In this document: positions 32,801 through 40,493 of the stretch, piece after piece
Layout: the number at the start of each line of letters is the position of its first letter
Position numbering within the stretch: the first letter of the stretch is position 1
Origin: Bacillus sp. AFS073361
GTDB taxonomy: Bacteria; Bacillota; Bacilli; Bacillales; Cytobacillaceae
Direction of reading: 5' to 3'
NCBI RefSeq assembly: GCF_002567005.1
Contig: NZ_NUZU01000218.1
Coordinates: 1-52,901, forward strand
Length of the DNA: 52,901 nucleotides
Translations under genes and position numbers: made by a program
The notes under the pieces: model-generated
Told to the model about the DNA's origin: nothing
The model's input: only the letters and a program-made list of their open reading frames with translations
Databases searched by the model: none

Positions 32801-32855
32801 CAGCGAAAGCTAATGCCGCCTTGTTCCGTAATGCCCATTTGGTAAACCAAGTCAT
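29823..32855 (-). CDS. RND family efflux pump, SwrC/YerP-like (AcrB/HAE1 type)
   Basis: 1010 residues. Two-fold repeat of a first helix plus large external loop plus five or more helices: MTWFTKWALRNKAALAFAVF at the N-terminus and a long first loop (to residue about 330). The proton-relay helix VGRLVDDSIVVVENIYRRKK carries the two Asp. The second half has KSFRASIAILISLPLAAIGS and VVTNAIVLVDRIR. Gram-positive RND pumps of this type export lipopeptides such as surfactin (SwrC in B. subtilis) and other amphiphiles. GGGGG-type site before the ATG; monocistronic; no membrane-fusion partner nearby. Confidence 0.9.
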   Translation of the reverse strand: MTWFTKWALRNKAALAFAVFASMIFGIFSYTTIPMELMPSADQPYVTISVVGNGMDAVSMDEQVTQPIEKALNGVRGKQNVAAQTGNNFTQMTVTFESDINVKEAKQQIQERISMVHLPNGIMKPYVVNLNTSEIPIVELGLTFDKEIGNHELNLVENEIMPMFQDLKGVGNVITNGGSNQQVLIKVNPDKLAAAQYPLEKLYTLLQGKNASVAVGEKNLNNEATSIIVTGKLESVDDLKNIQLNNKTKLQDVAEITMQKDTASITHLNGKNFIDVVIQKDSTSNAVTLGKQVEDAVKQINKDYKGTLQATIFMNLGNTVLDSINSMTREVLTGALFATLIIWLFLRSFRMTLITIVSIPLSLCITMILLSFFGVTLNILTLGGIAVSVGRLVDDSIVVVENIYRRKKDHELTPAFLIEAVKEVGAAITSSTLTTVAVFLPMMIVSGGLRDLVAPFAITITCSLLASLLVSLTVVPVLSGRMMKKVKVKEHKTNSFYPTILKWSLNHKWLPIILVVLVVAGSVGLFVSMPKGSVDQKDSAYIAISLRYHNGTPISEINDGISKMESILAYKQGVKNRIAIAGVNEAAAQYGNLQDANVVQFMIFPKEGTDSAKFVKEIRKTKDQFPNAELTADTAGLLGVNKTTVSVDVIGKNEADIKKAADIVKKEINTIDGVQKVESNDQNTKPTVTITVDSKLSNAQEISQSIYAMIQPAAIGSIKIDGRTTTVKLGAIKEIQSVNDLKDLQLMTPNGPVALSSFAKVEESKEPGTIYSKDGHHYLQVNAFVDSDKMVDVAGEIQKQIAGWDKNNTFGKETSAEITGSAMQSSDDLVELGKLAMFSIGIVFMILLVTLKSFRASIAILISLPLAAIGSLLGLVITQSSINISSGIGMLMLVGIVVTNAIVLVDRIRHNEESMSIREAIMEAGKVRLRPILMTALATVFAMLPLLVAHESAMSLNLVSKGLAVVVIFGLIVSTLLTLIVIPTFYELFHFRKAKKQRLHGIHVSDTLDQ

Positions 32856-33011
32856 AAAGGACCCCCCCTAGTAATAAAGTGGTAAAACCAGGTAAATTAT
32901 ACCATTTCGCTCATACTATTAACAGGGTATTTTTCCTAATTTTACAAAAAATACTGCTGGAAAATAAATACCATCCAAAATTCAAGAATAAGAGACTTGT
33001 AAGATAGAAAT

Positions 33012-33270
33012 AGAGCCGCCAAGAAATGGCGGCTCTCTGCTTATTGTTGGACTTGCTTTTGATGCTCCATGACCCTCTTGTGTGAAGGATAGAGGAGACA
33101 TCTCCATCGGTGAATTAAAAGAAGAAATGCTGTAATCGGCTGCAGCAATCAAATTTAGTTACTCTATTTCAAGACTCTGAAGATAAAAGACGAACTCGGG
33201 TAAAAATAACAGAAGAAGGTATTCGTGTGTATGAGCAATTAAAATTATTATTCTTTGCTCTGTAGGTATG
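33012..33270. pseudogene. Decayed second copy of the DHA2 exporter/marR locus
   Basis: The hairpin AGAGCCGCC/GGCGGCTCT is followed, on the minus strand from 33095 to 33041, by the exporter C-terminus (SHKRVMEHQKQVQQ), nearly identical to the end of the gene at 24906. Then, on the plus strand from about 33097, come pieces of marR: GDISIGELKEE-like sequence, a 30-bp gap, then LQQSNLVTLFQD and DKRRTRVKITEEGIRV. About 1.4 kb between the two gene ends is missing. Clearly a paralogous duplicate reduced by deletion. Confidence 0.8.
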
Positions 33271-33275
33271 AGAAT

Positions 33276-33462
33276 GTATAGGCGGAGAATTTCCGTCTAA
33301 TGTATTTTGAGGAAGCTTAAGAAGCAGATATAACCGGAGATATTCCGATTAACAGCTCTACATAAGACACTATCCAAAGATTTGGAAGGTATAAACGGAA
33401 AAACTTCCTTTATTTTTTAGGAAATAGAGGTATTTCCCAATTTAAACGGAATTTTTCCGTTT
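33276..33462. repeat. Array of four related imperfect palindromes
   Basis: Four units of about 20-25 bp follow each other at 49-61 bp spacing: GGCGGAGAATTTCCGTC (near 33289), CCGGAGATATTCCGA (33342), AAACGGAAAAACTTCCTTT (33403) and TAAACGGAATTTTTCCGTTTA (33442-33462). They share the form (A)CGGA-N3-6-TCCG(T). Noncoding; the last copy is nearly perfect. Confidence 0.6.
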
Positions 33463-33534
33463 ATTTTTCAAACACAGTGAAATCCAAATTCAGTGATAAC
33501 CAAGCCAATTTTTAAAAGTGAAAAGGGATGGTGT

Positions 33535-34128
33535 ATGATGGACAAACAGCTTCCACCTGGACAATTCGAAACCGAAAAATGGCCAATATTGCATCAAGGG
33601 GATGTTCCCGAGTTTAATGAAGCCACATGGAATTTCAGACTCTTTGGTGAGGTAAAAGAAGAAAAGTTTTTATCTTATAAAGAAATCATGGATCTTCCGA
33701 AGACCATTTCAACCGTTAACATGCATTGTGTTACCACCTGGTCTAAGTTTGATACCACCTTTGAAGGTATTGCCCTTAGAGAGTTATTAAATTTCGTTGA
33801 AATAAATGAAGAGGTAAAATACATTAAAATTTACGGTTATTACAATGGAGACAACTTCGGTTATTCTGCTAACCTGCCGCTCGAGCCTTTATTGGGGGAC
33901 GATTCTTTGTTTGTCTACCGTTGGAAGGATAACGCACATGATTGGCAGGATATCGATCCAAAACATGGTTATCCACTAAGATTTATTCCACCAGAAATAT
34001 TTTATCTCTGGAAAGGTTCCAAATGGGTTTCAGGGATAGAATTTATGAAAGATGACGAGGCCGGTTTTTGGGAGGAGTTAGGCTATTCGATGACAGCCAA
34101 TCCATTTAAAGAAGAACGATACCGTTAA
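33535..34128 (+). CDS. Molybdopterin-dependent oxidoreductase (sulfite oxidase fold, YuiH/MsrP-like)
   Basis: 197 residues covering a single oxidoreductase molybdopterin-binding domain: WNFRLFGEVKEEKFLSYKEI, then TVNMHCVTTWSKFDTTFEGI with the Cys that ligates molybdenum (usually in CVTGWS), GYSANLPLEPLLGDDSLF, YPLRFIPPEIFYLWKGSKWV and the end. No Tat signal, so cytosolic, as in short bacillus homologues of sulfite oxidase. Substrate unknown. AAAGGGA lies 7 nt before ATG 33535; a frame start at 33493 is not supported. Confidence 0.88.
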   Translation: MMDKQLPPGQFETEKWPILHQGDVPEFNEATWNFRLFGEVKEEKFLSYKEIMDLPKTISTVNMHCVTTWSKFDTTFEGIALRELLNFVEINEEVKYIKIYGYYNGDNFGYSANLPLEPLLGDDSLFVYRWKDNAHDWQDIDPKHGYPLRFIPPEIFYLWKGSKWVSGIEFMKDDEAGFWEELGYSMTANPFKEERYR

Positions 34129-34144
34129 CGTTGATGCATATACA

Positions 34145-34180
34145 ATGCCTGTCCCTGCTATTTAGGACAGGCATTTCTTA
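34145..34180 (+). terminator. Intrinsic terminator after the molybdopterin oxidoreductase
   Basis: ATGCCTGTCC (34145-34154) pairs exactly with GGACAGGCAT (34165-34174), 10-nt loop, T-rich tail. Confidence 0.9.
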
Positions 34181-34264
34181 TGCTTTATAATAAACTCAAA
34201 ATTTCATTTCCCGCATAGAGGAGGAATTAATCATAAATCAATCCTATAAAATTGTCCGATGTGG

Positions 34265-34293
34265 CGGTACCCAATAAAGGGTATCGTTTTTTT
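34265..34293 (+). terminator. Intrinsic terminator within the 330-nt leader region of the rph-like gene
   Basis: CGGTACCC (34265-34272) pairs with GGGTATCG (34279-34286), followed by seven T. No gene lies between it and the previous terminator at 34145, so it ends a short noncoding transcript or attenuates the rph-like gene 164 nt downstream. An AGGTGCC (34357-34363)/GGCACTT (34398-34404) pairing follows. Confidence 0.75.
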
Positions 34294-34456
34294 GTTTGAA
34301 ATGTAATCACATAATCACTTCGTATGGCAACGGATATTTAACATTGGCAATCGTGGTTATTTTAAGGTGCCAGGTTAAATAATTCGAATGCAAGGGGCAC
34401 TTTGGCGATACCCTCAATAAAATAAAAAAAGCCATCATTTATGGGGAGGGTGTGCC

Positions 34457-37081
34457 ATGAATGCCTACGTGCTAGGTTTTCGAGAAATTGACCATAAGCA
34501 GCTTATGACTGTTGGGGGAAAAGGGAAAAACCTTGGAGAACTGTCGAGAATTGAGGGAATTCGGGTGCCAGTAGGCTTTTGCATTACTACAGAAGCCTAC
34601 AAAAAAATTATCAGCGATAACAGTCCATTTGATTACTTCCTCCATCAACTCGATCAGCTAAGAGCCGATGACAGGGAAGAAATCTGTGTCATTAGTGGAA
34701 AGATCCGCAGCCTTATCGAGAAAGCGGAAATACCCCTGGAGATAGAAACAGAGATCATTCAGTACCTGTCAGAGTTTGGCGAGGAGTGGGCCTACGCAGT
34801 TCGTTCCAGTGCCACTGCCGAGGATTTGCCTCATGCGTCCTTCGCAGGGCAGCAATATACGTTTTTAAATATCAAAGGAAAAGAAGAAATCCTTCGGCAT
34901 ATCCGTAAGTGCTGGGCCTCCCTGTATACAGATAGGGCGGTGATCTACCGCATTATGAATGGATTCGACCATCGAAAGGTTTACTTGTCAGTCGTGATCC
35001 AAAGGATGATTTTCCCGCAAGCTTCAGGGATCTTGTTTACGGCCGAACCTGTCACTTCCAACCGCAAGGTGCTATCAATCGATGCTAGCTTTGGACTTGG
35101 GGAAGCCCTTGTCTCTGGTTTAGTGAATGCAGATAACTATAAGGTTCGAGAGGGAACCATTGTTGAAAAGACGGTCTCTGCCAAGAAACTAGCCATTCAT
35201 GCATTAAAAGAGGGTGGTATAGAGGAAAAAGAGATCGAGTGGGACCAACAGAATCGGCAAACCCTTACAGATTCGCAGATTTTACAGCTGGAGCAAGTAG
35301 GAAGAAAGATTGAGGCGTATTTTTCCTGCCCGCAGGACATTGAATGGTGCCTTGCTGAAGAGGCGTTATATATCGTGCAAAGCCGCCCCATCACAACCTT
35401 ATTTCCAATTCCGGAAGATACCGATGGGCAGAACAGGGTTTACTTGTCGTTTGGCCATCAACAAATGATGACAGATGCTATTAGACCATTGGGTATGTCC
35501 TTTTTAATGGATCTATTCGATGAATTTCCGCTTCGTAAAGCGGGTGGAAGACTGTTTCTTGACCTTACTCACGACCTGGCCTCTCCCGTTGGCCGGAGGA
35601 TCCTGCCTTTTGTGATGGGCAAGAACGACCCTCTCTCAAAGAATGCGATGTTAAGCTTAATGAACAGAAAGGATTTCAAGAATTCATTGCCACGGGGAAA
35701 GAGAGTATTCAAATTTGGCACAAAGGGACTTTCCTGGACACTACCCTTACACATAATCAACATCTACCGAAAAAACGACCCTGTGATCCCTCAGAATCTC
35801 ATCACTCTAAACGAAGCATCCATAATGGAACTGCAAAAACAGATTGCAGTCGTATCGGGAGTAGACCTGTTTACTTTCATTAGGAATGACCTTAAGAAAT
35901 TAAAAGAACTCTTTTATGACCCTCTAGGATTAGGAGTCATGATGGTGGGGGTATTAGCATGGGACTGGATCAATAAAAAAATGGAAAGATGGTTGGGGGA
36001 GAGGAATGCGGCCGACACACTTTCCCAATCGGTGCCAAACAACGTGACATCTGAAATGGGTTTTGCACTCATGGTTGTGTCGGACATCATTCGTCCATAT
36101 CCTGACGCGATGGAAGTTTTACAAAATGCTCGCGATGACACCTTTTTCGAGGACCTAGCCGAATTGGAAGGCGGGCGGGCAATTATTACCTCTTTGAGAG
36201 GGTACCTTGAAAAATACGGAATGCGCTGTTCTGGAGAGATTGATATCACAAGGACCCGTTGGAGAGAACAGCCGACCGCACTGATCCCCATGATTCTTAG
36301 CAATATAAAGAATTTTCCTCCTCATTTCGGCAGAGTTAGATTTGAGCAAGGCAAGAGGGAGGCAGACCTAAAGGGGCAGGATCTGCTGAAACGATTGAAG
36401 CAATTGCCGGACGGAAAACGAAAGGCAAAAATGACAGAGAAGATGATTAGCGTTTTGCGCAATTTTATCGGCTATCGCGAATATCCCAAGTACGTTTATA
36501 TTAGACGCTTTGATATCTACAAGCAGGCGCTGATGAAGGAGGCCGCTCTACTTGTTCGTAACGGGGTCATCCAAGAAAAAGAGGACATCTACTATTTAAC
36601 CTTTAAGGAGCTTTATGAAACCGTTCGAACTAACCATTTGGATTACAAGATGATTAATGAGAGAAAAAGGAATTATCAAGTTTTTGAGAAGTTGGCGCCA
36701 CCAAGGGTGATGACGTCTGAGGGCGAGGTCGTAACCGGTGCATACAACACCGATTATATCCCTCAAGGTGCCTTGGCGGGAATCCCCGTATCATCCGGCA
36801 TAATCGAGGGCCGCGCACGTGTCATATTAAAAATGGAGGAAACTCAATTAGAGGATGGGGATATTCTCGTAACCACATTCACGGATCCCAGCTGGACTCC
36901 GCTGTTTGTATCTGTCCAAGGCTTGGTGACAGAAGTAGGCGGGCTAATGACTCATGGATCCGTCATTGCACGCGAATACGGTCTTCCGGCCGTTGTAGGA
37001 GTGGAAAACGCCACGAAGGAAATAAAAGACGGGCAGAGGATCCGAGTGAACGGTACTGAAGGGTATATTGAGCTATTATGA
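34457..37081 (+). CDS. rph: Rifamycin-inactivating phosphotransferase-like protein (PEP synthase family)
   Basis: 874 residues in three domains. An ATP-grasp domain (about 1-315) has VGGKGKNLGELSRIEGI, YAVRSSATAEDLPHASFAGQ and DIEWCLAEEALYIVQSRP. A central helical domain begins VYLSFGHQQMMTDAI and is typical of rifampin phosphotransferase. The C-terminal swivelling domain carries the phospho-carrying His833 in GGLMTHGSVIAREYGLPA. Rph uses ATP to phosphorylate the ansa bridge of rifamycins. Length and central domain fit Rph better than PEP synthase. GGGGAGGG precedes the ATG. The next gene encodes an FAD oxidoreductase, 213 nt away. Confidence 0.8.
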   Translation: MNAYVLGFREIDHKQLMTVGGKGKNLGELSRIEGIRVPVGFCITTEAYKKIISDNSPFDYFLHQLDQLRADDREEICVISGKIRSLIEKAEIPLEIETEIIQYLSEFGEEWAYAVRSSATAEDLPHASFAGQQYTFLNIKGKEEILRHIRKCWASLYTDRAVIYRIMNGFDHRKVYLSVVIQRMIFPQASGILFTAEPVTSNRKVLSIDASFGLGEALVSGLVNADNYKVREGTIVEKTVSAKKLAIHALKEGGIEEKEIEWDQQNRQTLTDSQILQLEQVGRKIEAYFSCPQDIEWCLAEEALYIVQSRPITTLFPIPEDTDGQNRVYLSFGHQQMMTDAIRPLGMSFLMDLFDEFPLRKAGGRLFLDLTHDLASPVGRRILPFVMGKNDPLSKNAMLSLMNRKDFKNSLPRGKRVFKFGTKGLSWTLPLHIINIYRKNDPVIPQNLITLNEASIMELQKQIAVVSGVDLFTFIRNDLKKLKELFYDPLGLGVMMVGVLAWDWINKKMERWLGERNAADTLSQSVPNNVTSEMGFALMVVSDIIRPYPDAMEVLQNARDDTFFEDLAELEGGRAIITSLRGYLEKYGMRCSGEIDITRTRWREQPTALIPMILSNIKNFPPHFGRVRFEQGKREADLKGQDLLKRLKQLPDGKRKAKMTEKMISVLRNFIGYREYPKYVYIRRFDIYKQALMKEAALLVRNGVIQEKEDIYYLTFKELYETVRTNHLDYKMINERKRNYQVFEKLAPPRVMTSEGEVVTGAYNTDYIPQGALAGIPVSSGIIEGRARVILKMEETQLEDGDILVTTFTDPSWTPLFVSVQGLVTEVGGLMTHGSVIAREYGLPAVVGVENATKEIKDGQRIRVNGTEGYIELL

Positions 37082-37294
37082 TATTATGTTTCATAAAAAC
37101 TAGGTAATTAGCATAAGGTCATTGACTTCTTCCCGCCGAAAACACCGCCAACGTCAGTCATCCAACCAATGAGGGTTTTGGAGTGAAAAGAGACCAATAC
37201 CTTTCCGCTTTCATGTTACTGAATGTCCAAACACCTCCAACTCCTGTTGCATATATTGGATTACTCTAATCCACTATGCGAGGAAGGTGAGTCT

Positions 37295-39001
37295 ATGAAG
37301 AAAGTGGCCATCTTGGGAGGCGGGGTGGCTGGCCTTAGTGCTGCACATGAACTGGTAGAAAGAGGGTTTGACGTAACGGTATACGAAAGTAAAACAATTC
37401 CGGGTGGAAAAGCACGGTCGATTCCTGTTCCCTATTCCGGTACGAACGGGAGAAAAAATCTACCTGGAGAACACGGATTCCGTTGCTTTCCAGGTTTTTA
37501 TCGCCATATCATTGATACGATGAAACGAATCCCTTATGACCAAAAGCAAAGTGTTCATGATCAATTAGTTTCGGCTCGGGAGATGGGACTTGCCCGCTTT
37601 GATCATGAACTAGTTCCCATCTCCACTTCTATTCCGAAATCGATGACCGGCATCAAAAAGAACTTGAAAGCATTGTTCGATTCGGATTGGGGACTTAATG
37701 AGGAAGAAGTGGTTTTCTTTACGGAGCGGCTTTGGCAGGTGATGACGAGCTGCAGGGAACGAATCATGGATGAATATGAAAGAATTAGCTGGTGGGATTA
37801 TCTTGATGGAGATAACCAATCAAAGAACTTCCATGAAGTGTTTGCTGCCATTTCCCGGTCATTGGTCGCTGCGAAATCTACAGAAGCAAGCACCAAGACC
37901 TTCGGTACGGTTCTTTCCCAACTTCTTATGGGTATCCTTACGCCGACAAATGATTCGGACCGAGTCCTGAACGGCCCGACCAATGAGGTGTGGATTGACC
38001 CATGGATCAGCTATTTGAAACAAAAAGGAGTTCATTATTATACCAATGCATCCGTACGCAGCTTTCAACTCAAAGAAGGCAAAATCACGGGTGTCCATAT
38101 CGATAGGTCAGGAAAGGACGAGTTTGTCAATGCAGACTTTTACTTAAGCACTCTCCCGGTGGAAGCCATGGCTCCGCTAGTTTCCTCTGATATGCTTAGG
38201 GCAGACCCGGCACTGATAGGATTGAAGAAGCTTGCCAAAGATGTTGATTGGATGAACGGGCTCCAGTTCTTTATGAAAAGGGATGTGCCCATCGTAAATG
38301 GCCATCTTATCATTATGGATTCTCCGTGGGCGATTACGGCCATTTCACAAAAGCAATTTTGGAACGGGAAGGATTTTCGAGCATATGGGGATGGTCAGGT
38401 TAGGGGCATTATTTCGGTTGATATTTCGGAATGGAACCAACCAGGCATGCTTTTAGGAAAAAAGGCAATACAATGTACGAAAGAAGAAATTAAAGAGGAA
38501 GTATGGGCACAGCTGAAAAAAGCCTTAAATCATGAAAAAGTACTGCTCCGGGATGAGGATGTTCACTCTTGGTTTTTGGATCCGGACATTCAATTCGACG
38601 ATTCCGGCAAAATGATCAATAGTGAGCCTTTGCTTATAAACAAAGTTTTTGCGTGGAGCTTAAGACCCTATGCTTTTACAAAGATCCCCAATCTCTTCCT
38701 GGCTTCCGATTATGTGCGTACAAATACGGATCTGGCGTCGATGGAAGCGGCCAATGAGGCGGCCCGCCGAGCGGTCAACAGTATACTTGATGCGGCAGAT
38801 TCAAAGAAAAGGAAGTGCAAGATTTGGGACATGTATAAATTTGACCTATTAACTCCCTGGCACATTCACGATTGGATTCGCTATAGGAAAGGGCTCCCCT
38901 GGAATGGCGGCTCCTCCTTCTGCTCAAGGGTTGTCTACTTCCTCCTCTATGCAGGTAAATATGCTTGGGGAAAAGTGCAACAGTCTAGATGGTTTTGGTA
39001 G
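37295..39001 (+). CDS. FAD-dependent oxidoreductase, phytoene desaturase / hydroxysqualene dehydroxylase-like
   Basis: 568 residues. Dinucleotide-binding N-terminus KKVAILGGGVAGLSAAHELV with the second GG motif SKTIPGGKARS, and the C-terminal FAD motif NLFLASDYVRTNTDLASMEA. The middle resembles carotenoid desaturases and HpnE: FYLSTLPVEAMAPLV and an EHGFRCFPGFYRH block. Substrate unknown; it is probably an isoprenoid or other lipophile. ATG 37295 follows AGGAAGGTGAG at 4 nt; the ATG at 37223 in the same frame has no ribosome binding site. Lies behind the rph-like gene, no terminator between them. Confidence 0.82.
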   Translation: MKKVAILGGGVAGLSAAHELVERGFDVTVYESKTIPGGKARSIPVPYSGTNGRKNLPGEHGFRCFPGFYRHIIDTMKRIPYDQKQSVHDQLVSAREMGLARFDHELVPISTSIPKSMTGIKKNLKALFDSDWGLNEEEVVFFTERLWQVMTSCRERIMDEYERISWWDYLDGDNQSKNFHEVFAAISRSLVAAKSTEASTKTFGTVLSQLLMGILTPTNDSDRVLNGPTNEVWIDPWISYLKQKGVHYYTNASVRSFQLKEGKITGVHIDRSGKDEFVNADFYLSTLPVEAMAPLVSSDMLRADPALIGLKKLAKDVDWMNGLQFFMKRDVPIVNGHLIIMDSPWAITAISQKQFWNGKDFRAYGDGQVRGIISVDISEWNQPGMLLGKKAIQCTKEEIKEEVWAQLKKALNHEKVLLRDEDVHSWFLDPDIQFDDSGKMINSEPLLINKVFAWSLRPYAFTKIPNLFLASDYVRTNTDLASMEAANEAARRAVNSILDAADSKKRKCKIWDMYKFDLLTPWHIHDWIRYRKGLPWNGGSSFCSRVVYFLLYAGKYAWGKVQQSRWFW

Positions 39002-39036
39002 CCTAACCTGAACGCAACGCATTCAATCATATTACT

Positions 39037-39079
39037 AAAGGAAGTACATGGAACGTGAACGTGTGCTTCCTTTTGTTTT
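39037..39079 (+). terminator. Intrinsic terminator of the rph/FAD oxidoreductase unit
   Basis: AAAGGAAGTAC (39037-39047) pairs with GTGCTTCCTTT (39063-39073), T-rich tail. The remaining gap to 39291 holds a second hairpin, AAAGTGTCA/TGACACATTT near 39203-39229, and a weak promoter TTGTTT-N16-TATAGT (39239-39266). Confidence 0.8.
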
Positions 39080-39291
39080 ATAGGCAATTTAAAACTCTAC
39101 TTTTTTCCAAAGATAATGAGGCATTCTACTAGAGTTATTTAATAGCAATCCACGACCAGCTTAACCTGATCAGAAAAGTCAGCATATTCCTCTGTGGCAT
39201 TAAAAGTGTCAGCATCGTGACACATTTTTAGATGCAGTTGTTTGAATTTAAAGCTGGGGGTATAGTATCGTATAGACGAGGAGTGATAAGT

Positions 39292-40044
39292 ATGAACGAA
39301 ACCATCCAATTATTAAGAAATCATCGCTCAGTTAGGGATTTCCACACTGAGAAAGATGTAAGCGAAGCCCAGATACAAACGATTATTGAGGTGGCTTTGT
39401 CTGGTCCCAATTAGATAAATGGTCAGCAAGTGACCGTGATTGAAGTCAGGGAGCCTGAACGGAAAGCAGCATTAGCGAAAGCAGCAGGCAACCAACGATG
39501 GATTGAGGAGGCGCCAGTTTTTCTAGTGTTTTGCATGGATTTTTACCGAGCGAAGCTGGCAGCTGAAAAAAATGGCAATGAGTTTAAAATTGTCGAGGAC
39601 TTAGAAGCCATTATTGTCGGTTCAACAGATGTAGGGATCGCGCTGGGAAGCGCAGTAATAGCTGCTGAATCAATGGGACTCGGGATTGTTCCAATCGGAG
39701 GATTACGGAGAAATCCGCAAACCTTTGTTGATCTATTGAATCTACCGGAATATGTTTTCCCCATCTCAGGTCTGGTTGTCGGATATCCAAAATCCGTCCC
39801 CGCTCAAAAACCAAGGCTCCCAATGAAGGCAACCCTTCAAAAAGAACAGTATGAAACGATTATTCAAAAGGAAATCATTGACCAATACGATCAAACGATC
39901 TCATCCTATATTTCGGAACGGACGAAGGGAGAAGATACCAGTGACTGGTCAAGTAAAGTAGCTCAATTTTATGATAACGGATTTGAACAATACGCGAAGA
40001 ACTCTAGTCCTACGGTAAAAAAACAGGGATATCGTTACAAGTAG
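39292..40044 (+). pseudogene. NADPH-dependent nitroreductase (NfrA-like), in-frame TAG
   Basis: ATG 39292 behind GAGGAG begins MNETIQLLRNHRSVRDFHTE, with FMN-binding HRSVRDF and VALSGPN; then a TAG at 39412-39414. It resumes directly with INGQQVTVIEVREPERKAAL and continues through AAESMGLGIVPIGGLRRNP and DQTISSYISERTKGEDTS to 40044. Family members read xxxSWINGQQ here, so TGG (Trp) to TAG explains it. The full product would be about 250 residues, like the NfrA/YcnD flavin reductases. Without the N-terminal FMN contacts the remainder would not function. Confidence 0.85.
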
Positions 40045-40103
40045 TAGGTTTGGGTCGATGTTTGATAATAGCAACGGACCCCAAGGATTAATATACTTTA
40101 TAG

Positions 40104-40140
40104 AAAAATCCCTTCTCGTTAGGAGAAGGGATTTTTTGTT
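40104..40140. terminator. Strong bidirectional-type intrinsic terminator
   Basis: AAAAATCCCTTCTC (40104-40117) pairs with GAGAAGGGATTTTT (40123-40136), ending in T residues. Between it and the gerA operon promoter the sequence has no gene; a short palindrome GGGGTCAGACCCC lies at 40362-40374. Confidence 0.92.
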
Positions 40141-40423
40141 ATATTTGATAACACCTCTCGATAGTGTGTGGATTCCTATTATTTCATTAAAATCATTTCT
40201 ATATTTGACTAAAAATATAATTCTATTATATGTAATTTTGAATTGTACAATTGTACTGACAACTAAGGGCATTAATGAAGAAACAAGGGCTATTATAAAA
40301 TGAAAATACTAATTCATATAAGGGTATTGATAATTCAACTTAAACTGGGGGGCATAAACTGGGGGTCAGACCCCGATTTTCCTATTGTCCTGTTGTTCTT
40401 GAACGATGAATCAGGGAAAGATT

Positions 40424-40453
40424 AGAATATTTTTCCTTAGACAATGCATAATA
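40424..40453 (+). promoter_or_regulatory. Sigma-G-type promoter of the gerA-like operon
   Basis: AGAATA (40424-40429), 17-bp spacer and CATAATA (40447-40453) match the forespore sigma-G pattern (GHATR, 17-18 bp, CATNHTA). Germinant receptor operons are known sigma-G targets, so this fits the genes that follow. Confidence 0.65.
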
Positions 40454-40493
40454 AAAACATAATTTAAAGCAATTGCAGAAAGGGACGGAGTTG

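Noticed and set aside
37082..37294. Possible gene remnant on the minus strand between rph and the FAD oxidoreductase (TLIGWMTDVGGVFGGKK)
   Set aside because: Only about 30 codons, no start, no recognisable family; too weak to annotate. The gap otherwise shows nothing.
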